A program made the translations under genes and the position numbers. 64,000 bases of DNA from Mycobacterium sp. 155 (GTDB taxonomy: Bacteria > Actinomycetota > Actinomycetes > Mycobacteriales > Mycobacteriaceae): the NCBI RefSeq assembly GCF_000373905.1, contig NZ_KB892705.1:1629909-1693908 (forward strand). Direction: 5' to 3'. Below are positions 1 through 9,923 of the stretch, piece after piece. Each line of letters begins with the position of its first letter. Position 1 is the stretch's first letter. A model generated the notes under the pieces. That model worked only from the letters and a program-made list of their open reading frames with translations. It was not told where the DNA came from and searched no databases.

Positions 1-708
1 CTGGTCAGCCATGACGGTGGGGTGGTCACCGGGGTGCATGCCTACACGTTGACGGTCACCGACATCGCCACCGGTTGGACCGAGACCCGCAGCGTGTTGG
101 GCAAAGGCGAGAAACGGGTGATGGTCGCGTTGAGTGAGATCGCGGCGGGGATGCCGTTCCCGATCCGGGGGGTGGATTCGGACAATGGGTCGGAGTTCAT
201 CAACTTCACCCTGTTGGAGTGGTGCCGAACGCGGCATATCACCTTCACTCGGTCGCGGGTGGGCAACAAGAACGATGGTTGTCACGTCGAGCAGAAGAAC
301 TGGACCACGGTGCGGGTCCTGGTGGGCTATCACCGCTACGACACGGCCGCAGAGGTGGTGTTACTCAACAAGATCTGGGTATTGCAGTCGTTGTTGGGCA
401 ACTATTTCTCCCCGCAGCAGAAACTCAAGTCGAAGGTCCGTCGGGGTTCCAAGGTGACCAAGAGGTATCACAAGGCCGCCACCCCGTACCGTCGGGCCCA
501 GGCCCATGCGGTGGTCACCGCCGAGGAGGTCAAACACCTGGCCGAGATCTACGCCGGGCTCAATCCCGCCGCCCTGCAACGTCACATTCAAGCGTTGTGC
601 GCTGAGCTGCTCACGGTGACCACCAGCAAAGCCGGTCCCCGACCGATCGCCCGCCTGGGGCGGGCACCGGTGGCTGAGGCAACGAATATTTCCACCCCCA
701 ACGCCTGA
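1..708 (+). mobile_element. Insertion-sequence transposase, 3' part (DDE integrase-core type)
   Basis: The reading frame is open from the window edge to a stop at 708, so the start of the gene lies outside. The 235 visible residues carry an integrase-core pattern: a YTLTVTDIATGW strand near the edge, then GVDSDNGSEFIN (second catalytic Asp) and KNDGCHVEQKNW, whose Glu would be the third acidic residue. The PQQKLKSKVR tail is typical of a mycobacterial transposase family with one integrase-core protein. It would cut and join the ends of its own element. The last codons contain one copy of the short motif that is repeated downstream of the gene. Whether the element is complete or active cannot be judged because the 5' end is missing. 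Confidence 0.85.
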
Positions 709-801
709 ACCCGGACACCACCAATTGAGGCAACGATCACCGCCGGGCATTGTCCAATTGAGGCAACGAATCCCCCCGCGGGCATATTGACATGAGGCAA
801 C
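676..801. repeat. Tandem sub-repeats at the right end of the insertion sequence
   Basis: The octamer GAGGCAAC occurs at 676-683, 727-734, 760-767 and 794-801. The two middle copies sit in an identical 16-bp unit (721-736 and 754-769), and copies two to four are 33-34 bp apart, about three helical turns. Such phased arrays at element ends are usually transposase-binding sites; this role is inferred from position. Confidence 0.7.
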
Positions 802-1039
802 AGGGTGCCCGGGCTGCGAGCGACAAAGTCGCTGATAGTCGGGCAAACCCAAATCTGGGACTGCCGCGGCTGGCGGTACTGCCGTGGCCAGTGGGATTGA
901 CGGGTTGGGTCAGCAGTGAATGGTGGTACTCATGAGGCGTTTTCCGCGACTTTGTCGCTAACAGCCGGGCAGCACCACTATGGTTTCGGGGCCGTGACGG
1001 TTGTGACACATGTGGCTCGGCCCTGAATCCGCGCCGAAC
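709..1039. other. Gene-free stretch between the insertion sequence and nadC
   Basis: No convincing coding frame is seen here. It holds most of the terminal sub-repeats of the insertion sequence (721-801) and a pair of related 26-bp sequences (820-845 and 946-971), each beginning with a short hairpin. The rest has no recognisable feature. Confidence 0.6.
820..971. repeat. Pair of 26-bp direct repeats, each starting with a hairpin
   Basis: Positions 820-845 and 946-971 match at most bases. Each begins with GCGAC-NNN-GTCGC, the centre being AAA in one and TTT in the other, and ends in CGGGCA. They flank about 100 bp with no gene. They could be terminators downstream of nadC or remnants of a small mobile sequence. 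Confidence 0.5.
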
Positions 1040-1897
1040 TCAGATGTCCAATCCCAGGTCGAGCACCCGCACCGAGTGCGTGAGCGCACCCACTGCGAGA
1101 TAGTCGACGCCGGTGCCGGCGTACTCCGCAGCGGTATCCAGCGTGAGGCCACCCGAGGATTCGAGCTTTGTCATCGACGACCGGGAGTCCCGTCGCTGCA
1201 CGGCGATCTGGGTCTGCCAAACCGGGAAGTTATCCAGAAGAACCAGTTCCGCCCCGGCCGAGAGCACATCGTCGAGTTGCTCGAGGGAATCCACCTCGAC
1301 CTCGCAGGGCAGCTCGGGCGCTGCGGCACGCACGGCCTGCAATGCGGCCAGCACCGACCCGGCCGCCGCCACATGATTGTCCTTGATCAACGCGGCGTCA
1401 CCCAACCCCATCCGGTGGTTGACCCCGCCGCCGACGCGTACCGCATATTTCTGCAGCGCACGCAGGCCGGGCAGCGTCTTGCGGGTGTCGCGGATCTTGG
1501 CGTTCGTGCCGGCCACCGCATCTACCCAGGCGGCGGTCGCGGTGGCGATACCGGACAGGTGGCACACCAGGTTCAGCATCGTGCGCTCGGCGGTGAGCAG
1601 CAGTCGGGTCGGGGCCTCGACGGTCAGCACGGACGACTGGGCGTCCAGCCGGGCTCCATCGTCGACACGGTGGATCACCCGGTATCCGTCGGGCCCGATC
1701 ACTTCGTCGAGTACCAGCACGGCGATGTCGACACCGGCGATGACCCCCGCCTCCCTGTTGACCACCGACGCGGTGGTCAACGACGACGCCGGCACGGTCG
1801 CCTGGGTGGTGACGTCGGGGCCGTAGCGCAGATCCTCCCGCAGCGCACCAGCGATCGTGGCCCTGGCCTCGATGAGTTCGGATTCCGAAAGTGCCAT
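1040..1897 (-). CDS. nadC: Nicotinate-nucleotide pyrophosphorylase (carboxylating)
   Basis: Converts quinolinate and phosphoribosyl pyrophosphate to nicotinate mononucleotide, the third step of de novo NAD synthesis. The 285-residue product has family length and shows the conserved RDTRKTLPGLR segment, the GGGVNHRMGL loop and a C-terminal barrel segment ending in VDYLAVGALTHS. The start is the ATG at 1897, whose A is also the last base of the nadB stop (TGATG), implying translational coupling. A GTG two codons upstream is also in frame but less likely. It is the last gene of nadA-nadB-nadC. Confidence 0.95.
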   Translation of the reverse strand: MALSESELIEARATIAGALREDLRYGPDVTTQATVPASSLTTASVVNREAGVIAGVDIAVLVLDEVIGPDGYRVIHRVDDGARLDAQSSVLTVEAPTRLLLTAERTMLNLVCHLSGIATATAAWVDAVAGTNAKIRDTRKTLPGLRALQKYAVRVGGGVNHRMGLGDAALIKDNHVAAAGSVLAALQAVRAAAPELPCEVEVDSLEQLDDVLSAGAELVLLDNFPVWQTQIAVQRRDSRSSMTKLESSGGLTLDTAAEYAGTGVDYLAVGALTHSVRVLDLGLDI

Positions 1898-3498
1898 CAG
1901 CACACCGTTGTCGGTGTCGCGACGATGATGCCGTCGGCGCCGTGTCGAATGCTCAACGGATGCTCCTGAATCCGGTCGGATTCAGGGAAGTCGGCACGAT
2001 GGTGGCAGCCTCGCGACTCGGTACGGGCGAGTGCCGAGGCAGCCACCGCCCGCGCCGCCATGGTGAGCGTCGCATCTTCAAAACTTCTGCGGCTCAGAGC
2101 TTCCCGTTGATGCGCTGTAGCCAGCACTTCGCCGAGGCTACCCAGCCCAGCGGCGTCGCGGACCACGGACGCATGCGTGGACATCGCGTGCTGGAGCAGG
2201 TCGCGGTCGACGATGTCGAGGCGACGGTCCCGCGGGGCCTGCGCGCGGACCGACCCGACTTGTGCCGCATGGTCGGCCGCGACACGTCCGGCGCGGCCTC
2301 CCACCACGAGCCCCTCGAGCAGACTGTTGGAGGCCAGCCGGTTGGCGCCGTGCATACCGGTGCGGGCCACTTCGCCGGCAGCGAACAAGCCGGGCAGTTC
2401 GGTGCGGCCGTGCACGTCGGTGGCCACGCCGCCACAACTGTAGTGCGCACCGGGCACCACCGGGATCGGCTCACGGGTCGGGTCGATTCCGGCCGCGGCG
2501 CACGATGCCGTGACAGTCGGAAACCTACGCCGGAAATCGTTGATGCTGCGAGCGTCGAGATATACGCACGGGTCACCGGTGGCGGTCAGACGGGTGTCGA
2601 TGGCAGCTGCCACCACATCGCGGGGCGCCAGATCGCCCATCGGATGGACCCCGTCGGTCACCGAACGACCTTGTGAATCAACGAGAACAGCGCCTTCGCC
2701 ACGGATCGCCTCAGTTACCAGCGGCAGCGAGCCGCCGGCGCGACCGGCGAACAGCATGGTCGGGTGGAACTGGACGAATTCGATGTCGGCCACCGCCACC
2801 CCGGCCCACAGTGCCAGGGCGATGCCGTCGCCTGTCGAACCCTCGGGATTGGTCGTGGCCGAATACAGATGCCCAAGACCGCCAGTGGCCAGGATCACCG
2901 ACGGCGCGTGCAGGATGCCGATGCCGTCCTGGTTGTGCACGAGAACGCCTGTGACCACGGAACCGTCGTGAAGAACCTGCAGTGCAACGTGGTGACGCCG
3001 GATGTCCAGGCTGGTCGCCGCGACGTCGAGGGCGCGTTGCACTTCCGCGCCCGTGGCGTCACCGCCGGCGTGGATGATGCGGTACCGGGTATGCCCACCC
3101 TCGCGGGTCAGTGCCCATCGGCCGGGAGTGGTCTCGTCGAACCGCGCGCCATCGCCGACCAGGTCAGCCACGGCGCGGTAGCCGTCGGCGACGATCGAAC
3201 GCACCGCGTCGTGATCGCACAAGCCACCCCCGGCGGCCAAGGTGTCGGCGACGTGCGCCTCGATCGAATCGTCGTTGCCGGGCATCACGACGGCTATGCC
3301 ACCCTGGGCATAGCCGGTCGCGGTCTCACCGCTCTTGCTGAGCACCACGACCCGTCGGCCTCGTCGGTGCGCGGCGAGCGCCGCCACCAAGCCCGCAACC
3401 CCGGTGCCGATCACCACGACATCGGCGCGCTGTTGCCACAGCGTCGCCGTACCGCAGGCGAACTGGCGGCCGGCGACGCGAGCTGACAACGCGCTCAC
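1897..3498 (-). CDS. nadB: L-aspartate oxidase
   Basis: FAD-dependent enzyme that oxidises L-aspartate to iminoaspartate, the substrate NadA condenses with dihydroxyacetone phosphate. The 533-residue protein opens with a dinucleotide-binding fold ([17 protein letters not shown]), followed by the substrate-binding GYAQGGIA segment, an [15 protein letters not shown] segment and a C-terminal helical domain. The start is the GTG at 3498, which overlaps the nadA stop as GTGA; the frame stays open upstream, but that part lies inside nadA and is not family-like. Genes nadA, nadB and nadC are coupled by 1-4 bp overlaps and form one operon. Confidence 0.95.
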   Translation of the reverse strand: MSALSARVAGRQFACGTATLWQQRADVVVIGTGVAGLVAALAAHRRGRRVVVLSKSGETATGYAQGGIAVVMPGNDDSIEAHVADTLAAGGGLCDHDAVRSIVADGYRAVADLVGDGARFDETTPGRWALTREGGHTRYRIIHAGGDATGAEVQRALDVAATSLDIRRHHVALQVLHDGSVVTGVLVHNQDGIGILHAPSVILATGGLGHLYSATTNPEGSTGDGIALALWAGVAVADIEFVQFHPTMLFAGRAGGSLPLVTEAIRGEGAVLVDSQGRSVTDGVHPMGDLAPRDVVAAAIDTRLTATGDPCVYLDARSINDFRRRFPTVTASCAAAGIDPTREPIPVVPGAHYSCGGVATDVHGRTELPGLFAAGEVARTGMHGANRLASNSLLEGLVVGGRAGRVAADHAAQVGSVRAQAPRDRRLDIVDRDLLQHAMSTHASVVRDAAGLGSLGEVLATAHQREALSRRSFEDATLTMAARAVAASALARTESRGCHHRADFPESDRIQEHPLSIRHGADGIIVATPTTVC

Positions 3499-4538
3499 TC
3501 GCCGCCGCCGGGTTGGCCGATGGAAATCATCCGTTGCACACTGGCGCGGCCCAGCCGGGCGGTTTCGGGATCGACGTGCACCTCGTCGGCCCCGTCGATC
3601 AGGCACCTCAGCAGGGCGGCGGGCGTGATCATCTTCATGAACCGGCAGGACGCCCGATCGTTGACCGCCAGAAAGTCGATGTCCGGTGCGGCCCGACGTA
3701 ACTGGTGCAGCATGCCGATCTCGGTGGCCACCAACACCTGGTGCGCCTGGGTTTCCCGCGCCGCGTCCAGCATGCCGCCGGTGGACAGGATCTTCACCCG
3801 TTCCTCGGGCACCGCACCTTCACCGGCGAGGTACAACGCCGAAGTGGCACAACCGCATTCGGGGTGCACGAACAGTTCGGCATCCGGATGCGAGCGCGCC
3901 TGGTCGGCAAGTTCGTCGCCGTTGATGCCGGCGTGTACGTGGCATTCACCGGCCCAGATGTGCATGTTGGTACGGCCGGTGACGCGCCGGACGTGCGCTC
4001 CGAGGAACTGGTCGGGGCAGAACAGCACTTCGCGGTCCGCGGGAATGGAAGCGACCACGTCGACAGCATTCGCGGACGTGCAGCAGATGTCGGTGAGCGC
4101 CTTCACCGCTGCGGTCGTGTTGACATACGACACGACGACGGCGTCGGGATACTCGTCCTTCCATGCCCGCAGTTGCTCGACGGTGATCGAATCAGCCAAC
4201 GAACAGCCTGCACGCTGATCGGGAATCAGCACAGTCTTGGCCGGGCTGAGGATCTTGGCGGTCTCGGCCATGAAATGCACGCCGCAGAACACGATGGTGT
4301 CCTCGGGAGCATCGGCGGCGATGCGGGACAGCGCCAACGAGTCACCGACATGGTCGGCGACGTCCTGAATCTCAGGCAGCTGGTAGTTGTGCGCCAACAG
4401 CGTCGCGCCACGCTGATCGACGAGCCGACGAATCTCGGCGGCCCAGCGCTCGTCACCAACCACGCCGGCATAGCCATCGGGACCGGCCACGATCATGTCG
4501 GCCAACTCCCCCGCAGTCGTGCCATCGAGAACCGTCAC
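3495..4538 (-). CDS. nadA: Quinolinate synthase A
   Basis: Iron-sulfur enzyme that condenses iminoaspartate with dihydroxyacetone phosphate to quinolinate. The 347 residues include cysteines at about 112 (RAGCSLAD), 199 (WAGECHVH) and 298 (DRASCRFM), matching in spacing the three ligands of the [4Fe-4S] cluster in this family. The GTG start at 4538 has a strong ribosome binding site (GAGGAGG) about 6 bases upstream. The promoter lies in the 48-bp gap to the divergent nrtR; the palindrome at 4564-4586 overlaps a minus-strand -10-like TATAAG (4578-4573), which would give a short leader. Repression by NrtR when NAD precursors are ample is inferred from this arrangement. Confidence 0.95.
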   Translation of the reverse strand: MTVLDGTTAGELADMIVAGPDGYAGVVGDERWAAEIRRLVDQRGATLLAHNYQLPEIQDVADHVGDSLALSRIAADAPEDTIVFCGVHFMAETAKILSPAKTVLIPDQRAGCSLADSITVEQLRAWKDEYPDAVVVSYVNTTAAVKALTDICCTSANAVDVVASIPADREVLFCPDQFLGAHVRRVTGRTNMHIWAGECHVHAGINGDELADQARSHPDAELFVHPECGCATSALYLAGEGAVPEERVKILSTGGMLDAARETQAHQVLVATEIGMLHQLRRAAPDIDFLAVNDRASCRFMKMITPAALLRCLIDGADEVHVDPETARLGRASVQRMISIGQPGGGE

Positions 4539-4563
4539 GGCGGCCTCCTCAAATCCAATTCAG

Positions 4564-4586
4564 GTTTTCGACTTATAATCGAAAAC
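4564..4586. promoter_or_regulatory. Likely NrtR operator with divergent nadA/nrtR promoters
   Basis: Perfect 8-bp arms GTTTTCGA (4564-4571) and TCGAAAAC (4579-4586) around a 7-bp AT-rich centre. The centre carries a consensus -10, TATAAT at 4574-4579, for nrtR on the plus strand and TATAAG for nadA on the minus strand. The next base, 4587, is the A of the nrtR start codon. A repressor bound here would block both promoters. Confidence 0.75.
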
Positions 4587-5279
4587 ATGTCATATATTAG
4601 CACCGAGCATGAAGTGCTCGCCGTCGTGTTCCAGGTTCGCGGCCTCGACTCCCGGCAACCGACGCTCAACGTGCTGCTATGGCAGCGTGCACGCGAACCC
4701 GAACGCGGCAAATGGTCCCTGCCCGGTGGCCGGTTGGGTGAGGACGAGGATCTGACCAGCTCGGTCCGACGTCAGCTTGCCGAGAAGGTGGACCTGCAAC
4801 AATTGGCCCACCTGGAACAACTCGCGGTGTTCTCCGCACCGGGCCGTGTTCCCGGAGTCCGCACGATCGCATCGACGTTCCTGGGGCTGGTGCCCTCCCC
4901 CGCCATGCCGGAACTGCCTCCGGACACCCGATGGCACCCGGTCCACGACCTACCTCCGATGGCCTTCGACCACGCCCCGATGGTCGAACACGCGCGGGCC
5001 CGCCTGGTCGCCAAGATGTCTTACACCAATATCGGATTTGCCTTGGCACCAACGGAATTCGCCCTCTCGACATTGCGCGACGTGTACGGTGCTGCGCTCG
5101 GCTACCAGGTCGACACGACCAACCTGCAACGAGTCCTCGAACGCCGCAACGTCATCACCCGCACCGGTACCACCGCACGCTCCGGGCGCAGCGGAGGACG
5201 CCCGGCCGCGCTGTACCGCTTCACCGAATCGCACTACCGCGTGACCGACGAATTCGCCGCGCTACGCCCGCCTGGGTAA
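4587..5279 (+). CDS. nrtR: NrtR-type Nudix-like transcriptional regulator of NAD synthesis
   Basis: The 230-residue protein has an N-terminal Nudix-like domain (about 8-140) and a C-terminal winged helix (about 155-215, wing GRPAALYRF), the layout of NrtR regulators of NAD metabolism. The Nudix box near 48-70 is degenerate: the expected REUxEE core reads RRQLAEK, so one catalytic glutamate is replaced by Lys and the first by Arg. This suggests loss of hydrolase activity and a sensing role for an ADP-ribose-like ligand. The ATG at 4587 follows a TATAAT -10 by 7 nt with no ribosome binding site, so the transcript is probably leaderless. The frame extends far upstream only as an antisense shadow of nadA. 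Divergent position next to nadA supports the assignment. Confidence 0.85.
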   Translation: MSYISTEHEVLAVVFQVRGLDSRQPTLNVLLWQRAREPERGKWSLPGGRLGEDEDLTSSVRRQLAEKVDLQQLAHLEQLAVFSAPGRVPGVRTIASTFLGLVPSPAMPELPPDTRWHPVHDLPPMAFDHAPMVEHARARLVAKMSYTNIGFALAPTEFALSTLRDVYGAALGYQVDTTNLQRVLERRNVITRTGTTARSGRSGGRPAALYRFTESHYRVTDEFAALRPPG

Positions 5280-5321
5280 CCCGGCTGGATTCTTAGACCC
5301 TTCTTAAGCAAGAATGCCGGG

Positions 5322-6653
5322 ATGAACTTGGGCAGTACTGCCGACTTGACGGGCGCCGAGTGGATCGGTCGTGCCCCACACGAGGAGCTCGACCGCGCTG
5401 CCCGCCCTCAGCTGCCGGCCGACGATCCGTTCTACACACCGCCAGCCGGCTTCCAGCACGCCGCTCCCGGCACCGTACTGCGCAGCCGTGACGTGGAGCT
5501 GTCCTTTCTCGGGTTCATCCCGCAGCGTCTGCACGCCACACAACTGCTCTATCGGTCGACCGACCGCAACGGGGTTCCCGAAGCCGCAGTCACCACGGTG
5601 ATCGTTCCGCCTGACGCCGAACCGGACTGCCCGCTGGTGTCCTACCAGTGCGCAATCGACGCCATCACCGCGCGCTGTTTCCCGTCGTACGCGCTGCGCC
5701 GCCACGCCAAGGCCACCGGATCCTTGGCCCAACTCGAACTCCTGCTGATCACCGCTGCGGTGGCCCAGGGTTGGGCGGTGTCGATCCCTGACCACGAAGG
5801 CATCCGGGGCATGTGGGGTGCGCCCTACGAGCCCGGCTATCGCGTTCTCGACGGGCTGCGGGCCGCGCTGGAATCCGAACACCTCGGTCTCTCGCCGGAG
5901 GCCCCCATAGGTCTGTGGGGTTACTCGGGGGGTGGGCTCGCCACCGCCTGGGCTGCGGAGACGTGTGAGTCCTACGCGCCCGAACTCAACGTCGTCGGCG
6001 CTGTCCTCGGCTCGCCAGTCGGCGATCTCGGAAATACTTTCCGCAAGCTCAACGGCACCATTTTCTCCGGCCTGCCCGCACTGGTCGTCGCCGCGCTCGC
6101 CGACATCTATCCAGAGCTCAACCGCGTCATCTCCGAACATGCCACCCGCGAAGGCCGCAAGCTGCTGGACCGGTTGCACGGGATGACCACTGTGGAAGCC
6201 GTCCTGCGCCTCATCGGCACCGACATGGACGATCTCGTGGACATGCCGCTGGAAGAGATCCTCGCCATGCCCGAGGTCAGTGACGTGTTCGATGACATCA
6301 AGCTCGGGACTGCCGCTCCGCGGCCGCCGGTGCTGATCGTCCAGGCCGTGCACGACGAAATCATCTCGGTCGACGACATCGACGCCCTCGCCGACGTGTA
6401 CGCCACGGGTGGCGCCGACGTCACCTACCACCGCGACATGTTCTGCGACCATCTTCTGCTGCATCCCATGTCAGCCCCGATGGCGCTGCGCTGGCTGGTG
6501 GACCGGTTCGCCGAGCGCCCGCTCAGCGAGCACATGGTACGAACCAAATGGCCGACGCTGCTCAACCCCATGACCTACGTGGGCATGGCCCGGCTCGTCG
6601 GCGTCGGCATCAAGATGGTCACCGGCCAGACAGTGCGACACCGGCCGCTCTGA
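5322..6653 (+). CDS. Lipase of the secretory lipase (LIP) family
   Basis: The 443-residue alpha/beta hydrolase matches the actinobacterial triacylglycerol lipase family represented in M. tuberculosis by Rv1592c, which from memory lies in the same neighbourhood. The nucleophile elbow is GYSGG with Ser202; an HDEIIS segment and a late DHLLLHP segment supply the likely Asp and His. No signal peptide is evident, so any export would need another route. The start is the ATG at 5322. It converges on the DUF2567 gene with only 6 bp between stops. The substrate cannot be told from sequence; a long-chain ester or lipid is likely. Confidence 0.8.
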   Translation: MNLGSTADLTGAEWIGRAPHEELDRAARPQLPADDPFYTPPAGFQHAAPGTVLRSRDVELSFLGFIPQRLHATQLLYRSTDRNGVPEAAVTTVIVPPDAEPDCPLVSYQCAIDAITARCFPSYALRRHAKATGSLAQLELLLITAAVAQGWAVSIPDHEGIRGMWGAPYEPGYRVLDGLRAALESEHLGLSPEAPIGLWGYSGGGLATAWAAETCESYAPELNVVGAVLGSPVGDLGNTFRKLNGTIFSGLPALVVAALADIYPELNRVISEHATREGRKLLDRLHGMTTVEAVLRLIGTDMDDLVDMPLEEILAMPEVSDVFDDIKLGTAAPRPPVLIVQAVHDEIISVDDIDALADVYATGGADVTYHRDMFCDHLLLHPMSAPMALRWLVDRFAERPLSEHMVRTKWPTLLNPMTYVGMARLVGVGIKMVTGQTVRHRPL

Positions 6654-6659
6654 GCCGTC

Positions 6660-7331
6660 TCACGCTCCAGGTTGGCCTACCGTGGCCGGCAGCATCGGAT
6701 AGGCGGTCGTCTCCTCGGGCGGCCACGCGCCCAGATCGTCACGAGCTGCGGAAACCGCCATCAAGGCATAGACCAACGCTGCGATGGCCGCCGGGAACAG
6801 GATCGTCGTGGCAATCTGCAGCGGGCCGTGCCCGAAGAACACCGGCGGAGCTTCTACGACATATTGCACGCGATGTTCGGGAGTGACCGGAGCTCCGAAC
6901 AAGTCGATGGTGCCGTACCGCAGATGCGCCAGAGCAACGCCCACACCGGCGGCAGTCGCAGCCGACACCGCACACCCGACGGCCAGTGCTCCGGCGAGCA
7001 CCGGACCGCGATGCTCGCGCCACTGCCACACCAGCACGGCCGCCACCACTGACAGCACCACCAGGAAACCGACGAACACAAACGCCGCGGTGAAGAAATT
7101 ATCGGACTCGTTGCCGAGGTAGGCATGGATCCGATCGCCGCTGCGCGTCAACGCCACCACCCCGTGGATCGGCGGCGCCAACCACGCCCACAGCGCACCG
7201 ACGACCGCGCCGGCCACCGCCAGCGCCACGATGACCGTCACCACTGCGCGCTGTCGTGAAACGCGCGGAACGAGAGCATCATCGGCCACAGCGACGACAA
7301 CGATTGCGGGCTCTTCGGCGGGCATGCTCAT
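6660..7331 (-). CDS. DUF2567 membrane protein (Rv1591-like)
   Basis: A 223-residue protein with about four membrane helices: one near 28-50, a second near 85-110, a third around 115-135 and a C-terminal one near 180-200. It has no enzyme motif. It is the third gene of bioB-bsaP-DUF2567, an order I recall from other mycobacteria, which hints at a role near biotin synthesis or simple co-transcription. The start is taken at the ATG 7331, with AGGGG a few bases upstream; the ATG at 7325 is an alternative. A 22-bp dispersed repeat lies just upstream (7344-7365) and overlaps the 3' end of bsaP. Confidence 0.75.
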   Translation of the reverse strand: MSMPAEEPAIVVVAVADDALVPRVSRQRAVVTVIVALAVAGAVVGALWAWLAPPIHGVVALTRSGDRIHAYLGNESDNFFTAAFVFVGFLVVLSVVAAVLVWQWREHRGPVLAGALAVGCAVSAATAAGVGVALAHLRYGTIDLFGAPVTPEHRVQYVVEAPPVFFGHGPLQIATTILFPAAIAALVYALMAVSAARDDLGAWPPEETTAYPMLPATVGQPGA

Positions 7332-7343
7332 CGGGCCCCTCGG

Positions 7344-7365
7344 CTCTTCGCGCAAGCGCTCATCG
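7344..7365 (-). repeat. 22-bp dispersed repeat, copy 1
   Basis: Plus-strand sequence CTCTTCGCGCAAGCGCTCAT followed by CG. The same 22 bp recurs at 55661-55682 and 55693-55714, with a close shorter copy at 9905-9923. All copies point the same way and lie at boundaries of minus-strand genes. Confidence 0.7.
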
Positions 7366-7608
7366 CTGCGTCTCCAGGTCCTTGGAGTCCACCACCCCGT
7401 GCCGCGAGCACTTCGCCCACCAACCATCTGGGCGCACCTGCACAATCATGCGGCGGCCACATCCGGCGCAGAACCGTGGCGGCTCAAGGCCCAACTGCGC
7501 GGCGGTCGGAACTGCTGCGCCAGCCACGGCGTTGACCTCGACTCCGGTGTAGACGTTGTACACACCGGCGCTGACAGGCGCGGGCAGCGCCGGCATCTCG
7601 CTAATCAT
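7360..7608 (-). CDS. bsaP: Biotin synthase auxiliary protein
   Basis: An 82-residue protein (83 if the GTG at 7611 is used) directly downstream of bioB, 11 bp after its stop. It has a Cys-x2-Cys pair ([10 protein letters not shown]) and a third Cys (WAKCSRHG), with a conserved-looking RPDGWWAKC core. Length, cysteines and position match M. tuberculosis Rv1590, reported as BsaP, an iron-sulfur protein that biotin synthase needs in mycobacteria. It probably helps rebuild or supply sulfur for the BioB cluster consumed in each turnover. That function is from published work as I recall it; the sequence itself shows only a small metal-binding protein co-transcribed with bioB. Confidence 0.8.
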   Translation of the reverse strand: MISEMPALPAPVSAGVYNVYTGVEVNAVAGAAVPTAAQLGLEPPRFCAGCGRRMIVQVRPDGWWAKCSRHGVVDSKDLETQR

Positions 7609-7619
7609 CACCCACAGTT

Positions 7620-8723
<1,104 letters not shown>

Positions 8724-8738
8724 GGTTAGGGTAGCGGC

Positions 8739-9341
8739 GTGCAACTCCACAAACCCGACGTGGTGGATGCGGCGACGGCCATCCTCGACAGCTACGGCAT
8801 CGCGGACCTGACCATGCGGCGACTGGCCCGCGAGCTCAACGTCAGCCCGGGCGCGCTGTACTGGCATTTTGCCAACAAGCAGGAACTGCTCGGGGCCGTG
8901 GCAGACCGTATTCTGGAGCCCGCCGGCACCGATGCGGAGTCCTTCGCCTGGCGTGACCGGATCCACGAGATCTGCGCGGCCCTGCGTAACGCTCTGCTGT
9001 CGCACACCGACGGCGCCGAGCTGGTGTCGTCCAGCTTCGCGGCCGGTCAGTCGGCCCGCGCCGCGGCGATCGTCGCACAACTCACCGAGGCTGCCCGTGA
9101 CGCCGGTGTGGCGGAGCAAGACGCCCAACCCGCAGCTCGCACCGTGATGTATTACGTTCTCGGATTCACCGTCGACGAGCAGTCCCGGCTGCAGTGGGAT
9201 GCAGCCGGCGCGCTCACCGACGAGCAGTCGGTGTTGATGGCCGATACCGGCCGCGAGTTCACGTTCGGGCTGCAACTGCTCGTCGACGGACTCGGCGTGC
9301 ACGGCGCTGACCTTGGCGCGCTGCAGCTGCACTTCGAATAG
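8739..9341 (+). CDS. bioQ: TetR-family repressor of biotin genes
   Basis: A 200-residue TetR protein with an N-terminal helix-turn-helix (TMRRLARELNVSPGALYWHF, about 27-46) and a C-terminal ligand/dimer domain. It is divergent from bioB and separated from it by the palindrome at 8711-8723, which is repeated exactly before bioF. This context makes it the actinobacterial biotin regulator BioQ. The GTG at 8739 has no ribosome binding site and follows TAGGGT by 6 nt, so the mRNA is probably leaderless and the gene autoregulated. Whether it senses a biotin-pathway signal directly is unknown from sequence. Confidence 0.85.
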   Translation: MQLHKPDVVDAATAILDSYGIADLTMRRLARELNVSPGALYWHFANKQELLGAVADRILEPAGTDAESFAWRDRIHEICAALRNALLSHTDGAELVSSSFAAGQSARAAAIVAQLTEAARDAGVAEQDAQPAARTVMYYVLGFTVDEQSRLQWDAAGALTDEQSVLMADTGREFTFGLQLLVDGLGVHGADLGALQLHFE

Positions 9342-9386
9342 CACACGGCCACAGGCGATCTGGCCGCAGCAGAAGTGGATCGCAAG

Positions 9387-9896
9387 TCAGCCGATCAGAT
9401 GCTCTGTCCTGTGGTCGCCGTTCCATCGCCGCAGACCCGTGATCTCGCCGGCGATCTCCCGCGGTCGGCCCGCGATCCGCAGCGCCGTGGCGAGCTTCGT
9501 CGGGGGGATCCGGCGGGCCAGTGTGACATGTGGAGTCCAGTGCCCTGGTTCGGTGTGCGGCATCGGACCCGGCCCCATCAGCGGTAGGCAGGACCGATAG
9601 ACGTGGGCATGCACATCGAGGAGCTCCGGCGAAGGCAGCAACAGCCGACCGAGCACGTCGGCCGACCGCCCGAAGATCAGTGTGGCGCCTACGTGACATG
9701 GCAGCGGGAAGCGGTCGACGATCGGCAGTAAGACCGTCTCGACCGCCGGGTCGATGTGTTGGGCCACCGTCAGCGTCGCGTGTGGCCGGCTCGCCGGTGC
9801 CTGGCTGGGGATCCCAGCGTCACGCAGTCCGTCCCAGATAGCGCGGACCGCCGCCTCGGTATCGGCGTCGAACACGAACTCGACGGAATGCACCAC
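9387..9896 (-). CDS. 2'-5' RNA ligase / cyclic phosphodiesterase family protein
   Basis: A 169-residue protein with the two HxT-type motifs of the 2H phosphoesterase fold: HATLTV near 39 and HVTLAR near 127, placed as in the 2'-5' RNA ligase-like group. Members act on 2',3'-cyclic phosphates or related nucleotide esters; the substrate here is unknown. It follows bioD by 24 bp and may be the last gene of bioF-bioD. The start is a GTG at 9896, with a second GTG at 9893. A shortened copy of the dispersed repeat (9905-9923) fills the gap and could supply a weak ribosome binding site through its GAAGAG. Confidence 0.75.
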   Translation of the reverse strand: MVHSVEFVFDADTEAAVRAIWDGLRDAGIPSQAPASRPHATLTVAQHIDPAVETVLLPIVDRFPLPCHVGATLIFGRSADVLGRLLLPSPELLDVHAHVYRSCLPLMGPGPMPHTEPGHWTPHVTLARRIPPTKLATALRIAGRPREIAGEITGLRRWNGDHRTEHLIG

Positions 9897-9904
9897 GCTA
9901 ATCG

Positions 9905-9923
9905 CTCTTCGCGCAAGCGGTCA
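9905..9923 (-). repeat. 22-bp dispersed repeat, copy 2 (partial)
   Basis: CTCTTCGCGCAAGCG followed by GTCA, matching the other copies over the first 15 bases and again at TCA. It lies between bioD and the downstream phosphoesterase gene, in the same orientation as the other copies. Confidence 0.6.

Noticed and set aside
1010..1969. 319-codon open frame on the plus strand opposite nadC
   Set aside because: It lies antisense to a clear nadC, has Arg/Gly/His-rich composition with no family pattern, and reflects GC-rich codon third positions.
3705..4586. Plus-strand frame joined in front of nrtR
   Set aside because: This part is antisense to nadA; the regulator begins at the ATG 4587 after a promoter.
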